From Kitasatospora terrestris (lineage in GTDB: Bacteria; Actinomycetota; Actinomycetes; Streptomycetales; Streptomycetaceae): a DNA stretch of 64,000 nt. The translations under genes and the position numbers were made by a program. Under the pieces are notes generated by a model. The model worked only from the letters and a program-made list of their open reading frames with translations. It was not told the DNA's origin and made no database searches. Shown here one piece after another: positions 12,201 to 17,784 of this stretch (its first letter is position 1; every line of letters begins with the position of its first letter). The stretch is from assembly GCF_039542905.1 (NCBI RefSeq), contig NZ_BAABIS010000001.1, forward strand, positions 7,812,001-7,876,000. The letters run 5' to 3'.

Positions 12201-15200
12201 TGCTGCGCTGGATCGACGACACCTCCGGCGTCCGGGACCTGCTCACCGTGTTCGGCGCGAGCTTCTTCGCGCCGGGCACCTGGTCCTGGCTGGAGTCCGT
12301 CGCCCGCAACACCCACAGCCACGCCCAGCTGTCCGCGCTGTTCGGATCGGTCTCCCGGGGGCGGGAGGTCCGGCACCTCGACGACGGGCCGGACCGCGAC
12401 GTCCTGGCGCCCGGCGGCCGCAGCACCACCACCCCGTCGGTCGGCCGGCGCCTGCTCGTCGACGACGCCGACGTCACGGCCTCCGTCTCGATCGTCCAAC
12501 TGGAGTACCAGCGGGACAACACGGCCGCCGCGCTCAGCCCCGCCAACGACACCGGCGGCGGCGGGCGCACCACCCGGCTGGACTGGACGCAGTGGGACGT
12601 CCAGTTCCAGGGCGGCGCGAAGGCCGGGCCGAAGGGCACCGACGTCGACCTCACCGGCCTGGGCACCGTCGGGTACGGCCGGCGATGGCGCGAGGGGCCG
12701 TCCGGCGGGGCGTCCGGCAAGACCGTCGCCGGGGCCAAGGTGCCCGTCCCGACGGCCCGTTACACCGGATACGCCGAGGTCGAGGTCACCTTCCGCGACG
12801 GCGACCGGACGCTCACCGAGAAGGGCCTCGTCCCGATCGAGATCGAGGTGCCGATCAGCGAGACCACCGAGCTGGACTCGGCCGGCCACCAGCGGGTGCT
12901 CTTCACCGCGCTGCACCCCGAGGGCGAGACGATCCTGCGCAACTCCGTCCCCGACGCCGTCGCCGACCTGCTCGCCACCCCGCTGCCGGGCGCCGGGGAG
13001 GGGATCCACCTGCTCGCCGACCCGGCGACCCGCGCCTCGGACGCCTTCCAGGGCCTGCTGGAGGCACTGCGCGCGCTCCCGCACGACGACCCGTACTTCA
13101 CCGTCGTCTTCCACGGCCGCCCCGAGGACGGCGCCCCGCTCCTGAACGGCGAGCGGGTCACCCCGGATCAGCTCGCGGGGGCGCTGCTGCGGCTCGCCGA
13201 AGCCGGGCGGTGGCAGGGCGAGGAGGTGCGCTTCCTGTCCTGCAACAGCGCGGTCGGCGGGGCGCACTCCTTCGCGGGCAGGACCATGAAGGCCCTGCAC
13301 GACCTGATCGTGGCCCGCCAGGCCGAGGCCGCCCGCACCGGGCAGCCGCTCAGTGAGAACCTGGCCCGGCTGACCCACCCGGTGGCCTTCGCCGGCAACG
13401 GCTCCGTCTTCCTGACCGCCGGCCACGACGCCCGGGCCGTGGTGGCCCGCAACGTCGGCTTCGGCGCCGACGGCCGGCCCCTGGTCGACGGTCCCGGCAA
13501 CTGGCTGCGCCTCCACGTCGAGGACGGTGACGTCCGGGTGGCCCCGGCCGGGCAGGAGCTCCTCCGCCCGGAGCAGGAACCGGTCCCTCCCGTCACCGAG
13601 CACGACCCCATGGACCCTGACCGGCCCGCCCCGGTGCGGCTGGCGCACGAGTCGCAGCAGCACGCGCCGGACCAGGACACCGCCGCGCCGGCGGCCCACC
13701 CGCAGGTGGCGTGGCGGCGCATTCGCAACCGGGTCAGGAGCCTGGTCGCGGACCAGGAGACACGGATCACCCTGCCCGTCGGCTACCGCGCGATGAGGGA
13801 GGCGGAGAGGCAGGGGGTCGCCCCCCCGGTCGAGCAGATCGATCCGCTGCTGTACGAGTACGGCACCGGCAGCGCGGCGCTGGAGAACCTGGAGGCCAAC
13901 CTCCGCAGGATGCCCGGCACGACTCCGGTGCCGGAGTCCGGCCGGGTCGCCACGGTCGTGATCACCCGGGCCGACGGGACCGACCTCCTGCTGCACGTGA
14001 CCAGGACCGGGGACACCGGGGCGCACCGGTTCGCCTGGCGCGTCGCCGGAGAGCAGCAGGAGTGGGACCGCACCGGCGAGGACCTGGCCCAGGCCCACGT
14101 CCGGGCGGTCACCGTGGCCGACCACCTGCCCAAGGACCGGGTGGTGAGCGTGCTCGACGGCCGGAAGACGTACGTGATCAAGGCGGAGAACTCCGGCGAC
14201 ATGTACCACGTCCGGGCGGCGATGACGGCGAATCAGGACCACGACCTGCTGATCTGGAACGTCGGCACGGAGACGCTGGAGCAGGCCGAAGGGATGCTCA
14301 ACCTCCACGACGACCTGGTCGAGGCAGGCCGCAGAGTCGCCTACACGACGGCGAAGGAACTGCCCGTCTACACGACGGCGAAGGGGCGGCCCGATGACTT
14401 CGGCCGCAAGGAGACCGACGCTTCGGAGGACGTGGCGAACTACTTCGCCCCCAGGACGGGGGCCGAGCGCGATTGGCAGACCGCGCTGCGGAGACTCACG
14501 CGGGAAACCTGGCAGGAAGGCCAGCCGAAGCCCTCGCCCGAGGTCCTGGCGCAACTGCTGCGCGACCACCCGGAACTGCTGCGTGCGGTGGAGCGGATCC
14601 AGCGTCGGGAAGAAGCCGTGCAACTGCACGAACTGCTCTCGAACCATATGGACAAGGGCGACCGGAACGCGCTGCGGCAACTCCGCGAGGGGGCCCTGAG
14701 CGCCTGGTTCCGGGAGCGGGACAACCACTTCTTCGACGGCTTCGGGCGCTACACCGAGGAAGAGGGCAGGGCCTTCGAACAGGACCTGACGGCCGCGGAG
14801 CGCGGTGGCCTCCAGCACGGCCAGAAGTACGTCATCGTCACCTACCGCGGCAGCGGCCACAGCGGGCGGGCCGGTGCCAACGCGCCCGCGCTCGACACGG
14901 GTGAAGAGGGCGTGCTGCAGGTCATCGAGGAGGTGAAGGAGGCGCTCGGGCCGGACGTCAAGGTCATCCTGATGGGTGAGAAGCCGGAGAACTGGTCCGG
15001 ACCGAGCCTGCGGGAGTACTGGAACTGGGCGTCGACCGGCAGCCGGCGCAAGGAACTCGCCCTGCTGCGCTACCTCAAGAACAACTTCGACATCGTCGGC
15101 GCCGTCGGCATGCGCAGCGGTGTCATCGACCAGATGGCGTTCGCCGGCATCGAGGTGGTGTCCATCGACGTCAGCCCGCACCGGACCGAGGGGGACCTGC

Positions 15201-16192
15201 TGCCGAAACTCGCGCAGTCCAAGGGATGGACCCGCGGGCTGAGGTTCGAGGACGCCCTCGGGCGCCTGTACGGCCGGATGTTCCTCACGTACCCGCGAGA
15301 GGGGGACACGCACCTCGGGGGCGGGGACTTCCCCGGGGAGTTCCACCCCGACGACCGGGCGGCGATCAGGCACGCGGTGCACTTCTACCTCGGCCACAGC
15401 CAGGAGGAGCGGGGCATCGAGGACCGGTCGCACCCCCTCCGGGAGGATCAGGTCACGGAAGCCTTCGCCCGGCTGATGGAGATCGACGACATGACCGGCA
15501 TCCAGCTGGCCAGGCGCGCCCTGCCCTACCTGAACGAGCTCTACAGCCTCCGCAACCGGCTCTCCCCCGATGCGCTGGGACTCGTGCGCAGCGTGCTGGC
15601 GGAAGCGGAGCAGGTAGCGGCCGAGTACCGGCGCCTGGCCACCGAGCTGTGCCGGGCGGAGGTGCCCGACTTCCCGGCGAACGGGATGGACGCGCTCACC
15701 GTGACCGGGGCGTCCGACCTCCTGGCGAAGGGCCGGGCCCGTCACGTCCTCGCCGAGAACGCCAACGCGGAAAGCACGGACGCGTTCGCCAAGGACAGCC
15801 GCTCGGAGCTCAAGAAGGGGATCGAGCAGACGACCAAGAAGTGGAAGGACCAGGCACCCCGGGCACTGCAGACCGACGCCTCCACGAAGGCGAACAAGCA
15901 GAAGGCCAAGGAGCGGATCGAACAGATGCGCGTGGAGGACCCGGACGGCTTGGCGGCGTTCCTCCGCGGCAGCATGGGCATCAACCAGGACGCCAAGGAC
16001 TGGATCGCAGGGACGAACCCGGTGGAGTATGCGATGGCCGTCGCGATCCGGGAGGAGTACGACCGCGACGCCAGGCTGTGGATCGCAGGGGCGACCCCGC
16101 AGCAACTGGCGGTCCTCCTGAGGATCTGCGCGAAGGTGTACGGCTGGACGCCGCCGCCCGCGGGGGAGCAGCCGGAGGGGGGAGAGCAGTAG
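2..16192 (+). CDS. Giant lonely-Cys-type multidomain protein, probable polymorphic effector (5'-partial)
   Basis: The frame is open from base 2, so the gene begins outside the window; the GTG at 65 is internal. At least 5,396 codons are present, ending at TAG 16190-16192. Domain order by base: end of a lonely-Cys module (2-210), phosphoribosyltransferase-like segment (700-1080), full lonely-Cys module (1770-2350), charged helical stretch (2480-4340), metzincin-like motif (4757), glycosyltransferase-like module (5090-6250), OTU-like domain with Ser for Cys (6590-6990), gluzincin-like protease (7170-8070), two copies of a beta-rich module (8280-12900), third lonely-Cys module (12960-13530), second glycosyltransferase-like module (14150-15400), helical tail. 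No signal peptide or membrane segment is visible. Giant actinobacterial proteins of this layout are annotated as lonely Cys domain-containing. It converges on eccD. A secreted multi-toxin is my inference; the frame and motifs are directly seen. Confidence 0.95.
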   Translation: MVWQQPEFAHLKGRAADGPVWVVPAFREPRKGAELPGPGHLVVARAVGFDAAGRPVLEGRGNWQEYSKAPNTREAVAIVDTSTSSFPEHYSNSRSDASTGPIAEQMELAGRFGEEAPRFLLEERDVLVNGQRVFGAGGTHATEAVPYDRVTVGNRRLDAAGIESWLRRGGHPLTDADAAHLVQTFLEHVPRADYQEHQQEKFLADARRFTAYERRTEYLEVLEAVGLAADRVVEQYPPDEYFYLGLGRSPAAVVAYLSELGHRPVSMPLSSFRPGAREPWAAAAQGLTDHMGRPKPTPNERQLAHLDKAFAEVLGQLTPERLGNRKVLMIDYVQGAQSLVAAQHYVQEYLHGQKGTESTAVVALAMHQKINVSSVDAVVRSVVDPKERTAWRRLVGPPAEALTRRQEWQEQFHRLPLTEDGPLGKPGVVLGELLKLEAFDGFAQFKSLKILEVDAQWVAGPVHEVDLNALTGLMVGDLHHIAANRLKGVVAETLAEHYLRTGDRTVPPKVRADLETEVRNNLRPENRAEHTGPLTDKFVAAYEKAAANETQEAAEQRAKAMINRALARADDHPLTGEEGHDSTLPAPGTEAYRVLLEEVRTYLDLKQYGEPLSDFGSAAKGHWLGDLKLNRTQRWELHEALSRFPARQNTFTVAVHGGPDGLPVRDGRVITPQEMVRTLADLVTTKAWNGTDALQFVVCGLAGKGLSSHYVAEVMKLLGEVGEKGLGSTALAATGKVFFVPKVEGNEVVSGESGHLVVASHVGYDAAGRPVLVRGGEWLEFRRPTAENPEPQPVERGSLLGAHHPEQVPDGYTEVPTEGQLDRGRRLPGALAFGDRPSHPPQDGARPDHTPAGPAYHYAEAPEHIRTEPDGTRAEQWRQTQRDLQDAYDAKLSEAAEQHRKDPDGSGHPLDEAAADLLAEQFAEGSVHFPEHVPADLPAAVRRRAQDMLNQELAARPQDRDRILADLDGLVRVAAVRESYVRMARERFEQALEATGTPKLIGDGTGPTRAPAPLPEAALRAVRTGTESGFLARAEAEAARLYAPAEGTGPAHRTEDDAEAARAEAEKSLEGLTVRLREELALHADRERALAEADRLVDVVTRDSGWYERLSADDRDLLAAAGVTGQPKPSDAGVKAIKEQLRARVAEDFAEITGPLDPATGERRDRAEAVKLFELALGGHLSGLPRELAVQVARESAIRNTFEKVEQAAESWHLDPRHHALAEQFGVTAGDIHRAKQGVTRDLAEAVDHQSLEHADRPAVLRRAIEGLTEAGNIRDLLLHRAARAAAHRTAETAAQAAAHAHGVLSEHARDRLAEGHTQRTEHAFDELFRTAEDLTTRQEQWEQRRNELADELVEHASFERQAAPALREAARAFEDLARTHVIGQDRAAALKRAYGDEFFTHYRELWALGHFDEVAWRTHERTHEDAFAHREQPRPEEDGHATPIDSIDDLIADALSPSTAVNHVVEQSVQQGRVDRRPRFVVRSSFDARRFVHGGEEHTDLTVRVAFREGAGQGAAGVWEKLVAGVEEHLNGPGYRLANGDLMHVTVVRVEPGADAHLTVDLVGRDRVMDQNAWWVDGDSLDYVHELGHQLGLRDEYRTEDLPHRPEVDGTLIGDPRAPAPAGLRQGGLRERHLSLISRIVGDVERPPTSGPKDLTWQQARDAAAPHERSHVWVDPVSEPLHTDEGAVPPQMAGQGWIDPPAEGPWIIKHPGYASGDQWGIAAAMLHNDRLQVLIARGPDPHEFGHDPAMDKSREIEQFYRSAGIPRERIHVVKAASATKEAFGTVLHQNAIQLLKTARGVSRLSPEDIKQSVRGVTDATYYLGKHFSEPLRHTIRDAWGMNDRTFDPLIGQWLEERHGIPTLPQDSKVLVLWSRFTGKAAKWANVSGRLEHDTSFEGVRQILREFAHSYDAVIITGDPHPSRSGKWDNLVTGMRSELGRDGIHHITGFWRAQDELTSAWTGGTRIGQLRLYEYLKQRYHVDHLGFRSGNLESVALIGHRVSYLEEYGATGSSRMERWHRQSDGRTKVGGKPVGYERVVVSQPPTASGRYAKPYDSRVEGAPPYVPQAGEWPKASEVYSHERGFAYEDLVEIRKRLLPKERHVQVTHTRFMVNRVQHLQRRYEKLRQVYSTYTYGSPEGQAYLNGSYDTVFRKTVDFSSVENDYASMAAYLPYLPTLQQAVRTAHAEYLLGMANVHVQVLRSVPHDGDSLYHAVTAALHMSIGAGDARQELTSWMEGNRQSGIEDLATRSGTTFDALVTAVRTPGSWAGAAGELVPVLLASALRLRMHIRVGDMWHQVGPMDGHYDPEARDIYLDLSGNHYTPLELVPSTSGEQMVSQSSSKRPFEGGSDHQGRDAQRFRQDETLSAPPTTGQDGRVVPDRPPVGLGGGDMPVPGPLHERVQALEHLSREERRTRAADSGFVESLYTELGPEDFAQAAARLLVDVDPRTRQPVAARRTAQALVARMLSNKGIAERLVDAGVHVEVVPRDVPITEVPGFFGPAHGTDDGRDWAVVRGSNANGLVLITEENLLGARTTVGPGLDHPEGYSTSVHELAHAIHRFALTPEQEELVRQAYRDRSVADALSELFGEEDVTAWPDGGLHDAGGDRVGNYSARNEHEFFAQLVTAYFGHNHGNDPATRLPRNNGAAWVREHVPELVPLLVHLFGTDPRADHPEGANQVGRTEAEEQVFAGFREFMDTATAEPEPVVQPEPEVQPEPEHLALDQVIEQALNPDAAQQPLVEQPVVEQPPPVPAPPGRFRERGLSAYDVLMHLDNIGGLDFGSLQGRFAEALHGDAKAARTLAESLFGAEALRPTMSALSRGDVREVPFRAGRWSGEIRISATVGEGRHLRELDGFEFEYGSEQQSTVGVTADRLTRTSIGAQFRAKFGTSGDLAEALGHQRGSLTGGSTAEASRTSARGKTTEPADVFETPFTLTVEFLDARFQGAPGPWHAPQPIELPLTGHVAVPKLDRADLPPTAEAHFAVPREVSEHRRLAGSHIVSDVWPLDPPRRPQGEDEQGGIELMGPNDRPAAPSTGKFVAGFEEAAERYFGSRWPQLRRRLLTGLDLGTLHQELKATMAGQRLTIVDDSPLGAAAVITVGGGTVSRMHQVRTLPSTEFNISTATTRSQVEQTTKSHEGQVLPSSIANRTSTNPLGGVGAGARAGRDGVELRGTGTDLGNGTKVKRPAVLFEGTAELTVTFGWRGGALPRPADETTHVGLGFRTVIDQDEAVLVTEAAQVVAGTRPPEFVADGPLAPPVGPAHAVGDQVPAPVEDVWSGLPDTTVVRDLRDIAPLHEELDRVGRVLLGEKTWHQVRAEVLEAYSHSAVSAHVVGMSRGTALRGPEVTAGPLKDLHLATTVRLRRMVHLRSQGTAELNPVRETGTFGSTRHLRSDTVTGQVQLAGKGSVFTHEDVLKSSGKPFGDVLQGTVVSSAESRIRDGWRSGESDKGYANGKYRSPQELYRADFEVLLKANGRDYGPVRLTAELSLEQAHTEPHTIGGNERHGFVVPPGLHERALTEPQHVVPGPAGAPAAPPLRLGQSDVVLSLGRGDTAVLRTVLDALREHTGKPVPAAAEARLARSVDAYGLTSALSRLSRGGRIRVPLDFDGWKGTVVIGGDLVRPRPREELLTGFEFESGSQQRTTTGTTADLRTRLRLRGRLGLTLPWVNLTGEHTRTRDLVKGVSIDRVGGTNSRSKSTEPARITDVDAVFTIAFETTGRSHAIASPEPVTASAVVAAPQRVREAASRMLPNHRFGSSDVITAVHLDQDRSGTVHDLVRGLGAVRLGDGSRTAAHFLGRDWAGMARELSDALDFDRLQIHLKSVMAGHPLVVEHGRSRALITAEVVGLVPTGRPPQVEFNIGTGHQTSLTSSDGATNTGGGSGTAYSFGVHVTGDPTASGTAPLVGPTFTYATGVNRLEHGSDSGSGGTAVKSKVAAVAHQAEVVLKIRLEHRPPVVLHPADAVRPDRAQRPPDGDRSVLGGVGRSITRLGDRLTGLGRYRRSLVEATVHADVLMETGRDEAVVPLRHGAPTEGFPPLRTPQEVGVLQLRRPPESLFREGVRDVGVLRWIDDTSGVRDLLTVFGASFFAPGTWSWLESVARNTHSHAQLSALFGSVSRGREVRHLDDGPDRDVLAPGGRSTTTPSVGRRLLVDDADVTASVSIVQLEYQRDNTAAALSPANDTGGGGRTTRLDWTQWDVQFQGGAKAGPKGTDVDLTGLGTVGYGRRWREGPSGGASGKTVAGAKVPVPTARYTGYAEVEVTFRDGDRTLTEKGLVPIEIEVPISETTELDSAGHQRVLFTALHPEGETILRNSVPDAVADLLATPLPGAGEGIHLLADPATRASDAFQGLLEALRALPHDDPYFTVVFHGRPEDGAPLLNGERVTPDQLAGALLRLAEAGRWQGEEVRFLSCNSAVGGAHSFAGRTMKALHDLIVARQAEAARTGQPLSENLARLTHPVAFAGNGSVFLTAGHDARAVVARNVGFGADGRPLVDGPGNWLRLHVEDGDVRVAPAGQELLRPEQEPVPPVTEHDPMDPDRPAPVRLAHESQQHAPDQDTAAPAAHPQVAWRRIRNRVRSLVADQETRITLPVGYRAMREAERQGVAPPVEQIDPLLYEYGTGSAALENLEANLRRMPGTTPVPESGRVATVVITRADGTDLLLHVTRTGDTGAHRFAWRVAGEQQEWDRTGEDLAQAHVRAVTVADHLPKDRVVSVLDGRKTYVIKAENSGDMYHVRAAMTANQDHDLLIWNVGTETLEQAEGMLNLHDDLVEAGRRVAYTTAKELPVYTTAKGRPDDFGRKETDASEDVANYFAPRTGAERDWQTALRRLTRETWQEGQPKPSPEVLAQLLRDHPELLRAVERIQRREEAVQLHELLSNHMDKGDRNALRQLREGALSAWFRERDNHFFDGFGRYTEEEGRAFEQDLTAAERGGLQHGQKYVIVTYRGSGHSGRAGANAPALDTGEEGVLQVIEEVKEALGPDVKVILMGEKPENWSGPSLREYWNWASTGSRRKELALLRYLKNNFDIVGAVGMRSGVIDQMAFAGIEVVSIDVSPHRTEGDLLPKLAQSKGWTRGLRFEDALGRLYGRMFLTYPREGDTHLGGGDFPGEFHPDDRAAIRHAVHFYLGHSQEERGIEDRSHPLREDQVTEAFARLMEIDDMTGIQLARRALPYLNELYSLRNRLSPDALGLVRSVLAEAEQVAAEYRRLATELCRAEVPDFPANGMDALTVTGASDLLAKGRARHVLAENANAESTDAFAKDSRSELKKGIEQTTKKWKDQAPRALQTDASTKANKQKAKERIEQMRVEDPDGLAAFLRGSMGINQDAKDWIAGTNPVEYAMAVAIREEYDRDARLWIAGATPQQLAVLLRICAKVYGWTPPPAGEQPEGGEQ
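700..1080 (+). other. Phosphoribosyltransferase-like segment of giant protein
   Basis: The segment has a strand followed by LGLGRSP, then SMPLSSFRPG, then after ~60 residues a hydrophobic strand KVLMIDYVQGAQSL leading into a helix. Strand-acidic-loop-helix of this kind is typical of PRPP-binding phosphoribosyltransferase folds. The assignment rests on motif appearance only. Confidence 0.3.
1770..2350 (+). other. Lonely-Cys module (copy B): His/Cys dyad candidate
   Basis: A strand ending in VHGGPDG (His codon 1967-1969) is followed ~43 codons later by a strand ending in VVCGLAG (Cys codon 2096-2098). It closes with the LVVASHVGYDAAGRPVL tail. The His-Gly then strand-Cys order is that of clan CD (caspase-like) cysteine peptidases. 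Enzyme activity is inference. Confidence 0.6.
4375..4930 (+). other. Metzincin-like zinc protease motif in giant protein, with atypical codon use
   Basis: VHELGHQLGLRDEY begins at 4754, with the first His codon at 4757-4759; this is HExxHxxG followed by an acidic residue. Wobble positions switch here from mostly C to many G and T, for example runs of GTG, GGT, TTG and CAT, unlike the C-ending codons before 4340. Confidence 0.6.
5090..6250 (+). other. Glycosyltransferase-like module, copy 1 (inside giant protein)
   Basis: It starts with IIKHPGYASGDQWGIAAAM and ends with YEYLKQRYHVDHLGFRSGNLE followed by a strand. The same framework returns at 14150-15400: SGDMYHVRAAM, then RYLKNNFDIVGAVGMRSG. 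Alternating strands and helices suggest a Rossmann-type transferase fold. The glycosyltransferase label is tentative; the duplication is clearer. Confidence 0.4.
6590..6990 (+). other. OTU-like cysteine protease fold with Cys-to-Ser change
   Basis: The motif HDGDSLYHAVTAAL matches the OTU signature DGDC-(L/F)-hydrophobic-A, but the nucleophile position is Ser (TCC at 6629-6631). About 95 residues later GNHYTPLELV fits the OTU C-terminal His strand. Either an inactive or a serine-dependent variant is possible. Confidence 0.5.
7170..8070 (+). other. Gluzincin-like zinc protease domain (ATLF-like) in giant protein
   Basis: STSVHELAHAIHRF supplies HExxH (first His codon 7658-7660). About 55 residues later YSARNEHEFFAQLVTAYF supplies a downstream Glu in a helix. 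This order resembles the anthrax lethal factor-like peptidase fold found in bacterial polymorphic toxins. Confidence 0.55.
8280..12900 (+). repeat. Tandemly duplicated ~2.33 kb beta-rich module inside giant gene
   Basis: Protein landmarks recur in the same order about 777 codons apart. SALSRGD..VPF recurs as SALSRLSRGG..VPL. GFEFEYGSEQQSTVGVTAD (near 8569) recurs as GFEFESGSQQRTTTGTTAD (near 10900). LKATMAGQ recurs as LKSVMAGH, and STEFNISTAT recurs as QVEFNIGTGH. The copies are diverged in DNA, so the duplication is old. Confidence 0.7.
12960..13530 (+). other. Lonely-Cys module (copy C): His/Cys dyad candidate
   Basis: VVFHGRPEDG (His codon 13112-13114) is followed 43 codons later by VRFLSCNSAVGG (Cys codon 13241-13243), and then by the tail VVARNVGFGADGRPLV. 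The His-to-Cys spacing equals that of copy B. Confidence 0.65.
14150..15400 (+). other. Glycosyltransferase-like module, copy 2 (inside giant protein)
   Basis: TYVIKAENSGDMYHVRAAM near 14170 and RYLKNNFDIVGAVGMRSG near 15070 mirror copy 1. It also contains a small in-frame duplication at 14341-14390, where the 15-base unit encoding YTTAK occurs twice. Confidence 0.4.
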
Positions 16193-16231
16193 GGCGACGG
16201 GCGGGCCCCGGCCGGGGCCCGCCCGTCGCCC
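16192..16231. terminator. Bidirectional terminator between giant gene and eccD
   Basis: Bases 16192-16209 and 16214-16231 form a perfect 18-bp GC-rich stem with a 4-base loop, overlapping the last base of the giant gene stop codon. It sits between two convergent genes. There is no strong T-tract, as is usual in streptomycetes. Confidence 0.75.
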
Positions 16232-16242
16232 CCCGGCTTTCG

Positions 16243-17625
16243 TCAGCCGCCCAGGCCGCGCAGCCGGTGGTAGACGCCGCAGGCCTGGAGCGCCAGCGGC
16301 AGCAGGGCCAGGGCGCACAGGGAGTGCAGGATGTCGGCGGCGCGCCCCCAGTAGGGGAGCAGCCGCCGGCCGGGCACCGTCCAGCCGACAACCAGCAGCA
16401 CCGTGCCCACGGCCGGGAGCGCGCCCGCCAGGGCGAGGCGCCCGGTCGCCGGGGCGGCGGCCACGGTGCCGGCGAGCAGGAGCAGGATGCCGAACACGCC
16501 CGGCAGCAGGACGACCAGCCGCTGGCGGATGCTGCCGACGGCCCGCGCGTGCAGCAGGAGCAGCAAACTCAGGGCGGCGGTCTCGGCGGGCCCGGCCCAG
16601 CCGTCGATGAACGGCAGGACCGCCAGGCAGGCCGCGCAGACCGCGCCGATCGCGGTGTGGAAGGCCATCAGGTAGTCGTCCGCCACCAGCGCGCGGGGAA
16701 GGACGGCGGACGCCGGTACCGGGTCGATGTTCTCCTGCAGCTCCTCCGCGTTGCGGGGCAGCATCGGCAGCCGCAGCCCGGACAGCCGGAAGGCCGTCGA
16801 CGGTACGAACGCGCCCACCAGCACCGCCGCCACCGCCATCACCGCCACCACGGCGGACGGCGTCAGCCCGACGAGCAGCAGGGCCCCCGCCATCATGCCG
16901 AGCAGGGCGGTGAGGACCACCCCGAGGAACAGCGGCGCCGCCGCGCCGACCGCCGCCAGCGCCAGGACCGCGGCACCGGCCGCGGCCGAGGACGCCGCCA
17001 GCACCCGCGCCCCCAGCAGGTCGTCGCCGCCCGGCCCCTGCGGGACCAGGAACGCGGCCAGCGCCAGGTACGGCACGGCCGCCGCGCCCAGCGCGGCGCC
17101 GGTGCCCGCGTCGGCCATCGCCCGGGAGGCGCCGGCCGCGCCGAACAGCAGCAGCAGGGCCACCAGCGCCGCGACCGCCGTGCGCGGGGCGCCCGGACCG
17201 GACACGGCCAGCGGCACCCAGCCCGCCGCGAACGCGGTCAGCGCCAGGGCCAGCGACAGGACCCGGGTCGCGGCCGGGCGCCAGGTGTCGCCCCGCCCGC
17301 TCACGCCGGTGGCCACGCCGTCCACCAGGTCGTCGAAGTGCACCGGCGGCAGCGCCTTGTGACGCTCCCTCAGGTAGAGGGACTCGCCGTCGTGCAGGCC
17401 CAGCGCCTCGGCGCTGCGCTCCTCGTCCAGCGGCTCCTCGCCGAGGCGCTGCAGCACCCAGCCGCCGTGCTCCAGCCCGTCCTCGGCGAGGTCGGGGCCG
17501 GCGTGGCCCAGGACTGCGGGCAGCAGGTCGGCCAGCGGAACGTCGGCGGGGACCGCCAGTTCGAAGGCCGTACCCGGTGCGTGGAACCTCAATCGGCACA
17601 GTCCTGCGACGACACTGTTGCTCAT
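16243..17625 (-). CDS. eccD: Type VII secretion integral membrane protein EccD
   Basis: This 460-residue protein starts at ATG 17625. It has an N-terminal ubiquitin-like (YukD) domain at about residues 8-85, a charged linker, then roughly eleven hydrophobic membrane helices from about residue 120 to the C terminus, with a longer cytoplasmic loop near residue 280 (NAEELQENIDPVPAS). This is the EccD layout and length. In ESX systems EccD dimers line the inner-membrane channel together with EccB, EccC and EccE. It is transcribed divergently from eccC over 159 bp and converges with the giant gene. I am confident in the family; which of several ESX-like systems it belongs to is unknown. Confidence 0.93.
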   Translation of the reverse strand: MSNSVVAGLCRLRFHAPGTAFELAVPADVPLADLLPAVLGHAGPDLAEDGLEHGGWVLQRLGEEPLDEERSAEALGLHDGESLYLRERHKALPPVHFDDLVDGVATGVSGRGDTWRPAATRVLSLALALTAFAAGWVPLAVSGPGAPRTAVAALVALLLLFGAAGASRAMADAGTGAALGAAAVPYLALAAFLVPQGPGGDDLLGARVLAASSAAAGAAVLALAAVGAAAPLFLGVVLTALLGMMAGALLLVGLTPSAVVAVMAVAAVLVGAFVPSTAFRLSGLRLPMLPRNAEELQENIDPVPASAVLPRALVADDYLMAFHTAIGAVCAACLAVLPFIDGWAGPAETAALSLLLLLHARAVGSIRQRLVVLLPGVFGILLLLAGTVAAAPATGRLALAGALPAVGTVLLVVGWTVPGRRLLPYWGRAADILHSLCALALLPLALQACGVYHRLRGLGG

Positions 17626-17784
17626 GCCTGTCCTTCGGCTCGGTGGGCGCACCCTGCGCTTCGGGCGCTTCGCTCTCCGCCCCGGAGAACGGCCGGTCGG
17701 GCGCCGGGTGTTCACACCGGCTGAACCCGGCGCCCCCCGCCGTCCGTCACTCCGGGAGACGGCGACGGTGGTGAGGAGGCCCGG
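17626..17784. promoter_or_regulatory. Divergent eccD/eccC control region
   Basis: This 159-bp gap between two divergent start codons must carry both promoters. The eccC start is preceded by GAGGAGG at 17773-17779. I could not identify convincing -10/-35 boxes or an operator palindrome. Confidence 0.5.

Noticed and set aside
5408..17599. A 4,063-codon open frame antisense to the giant gene
   Set aside because: High third-position GC keeps antisense frames open. Its translation is low-complexity (Arg, Gly, Val, Asp-rich) with no domain motifs, while the + strand frame has clear ones.
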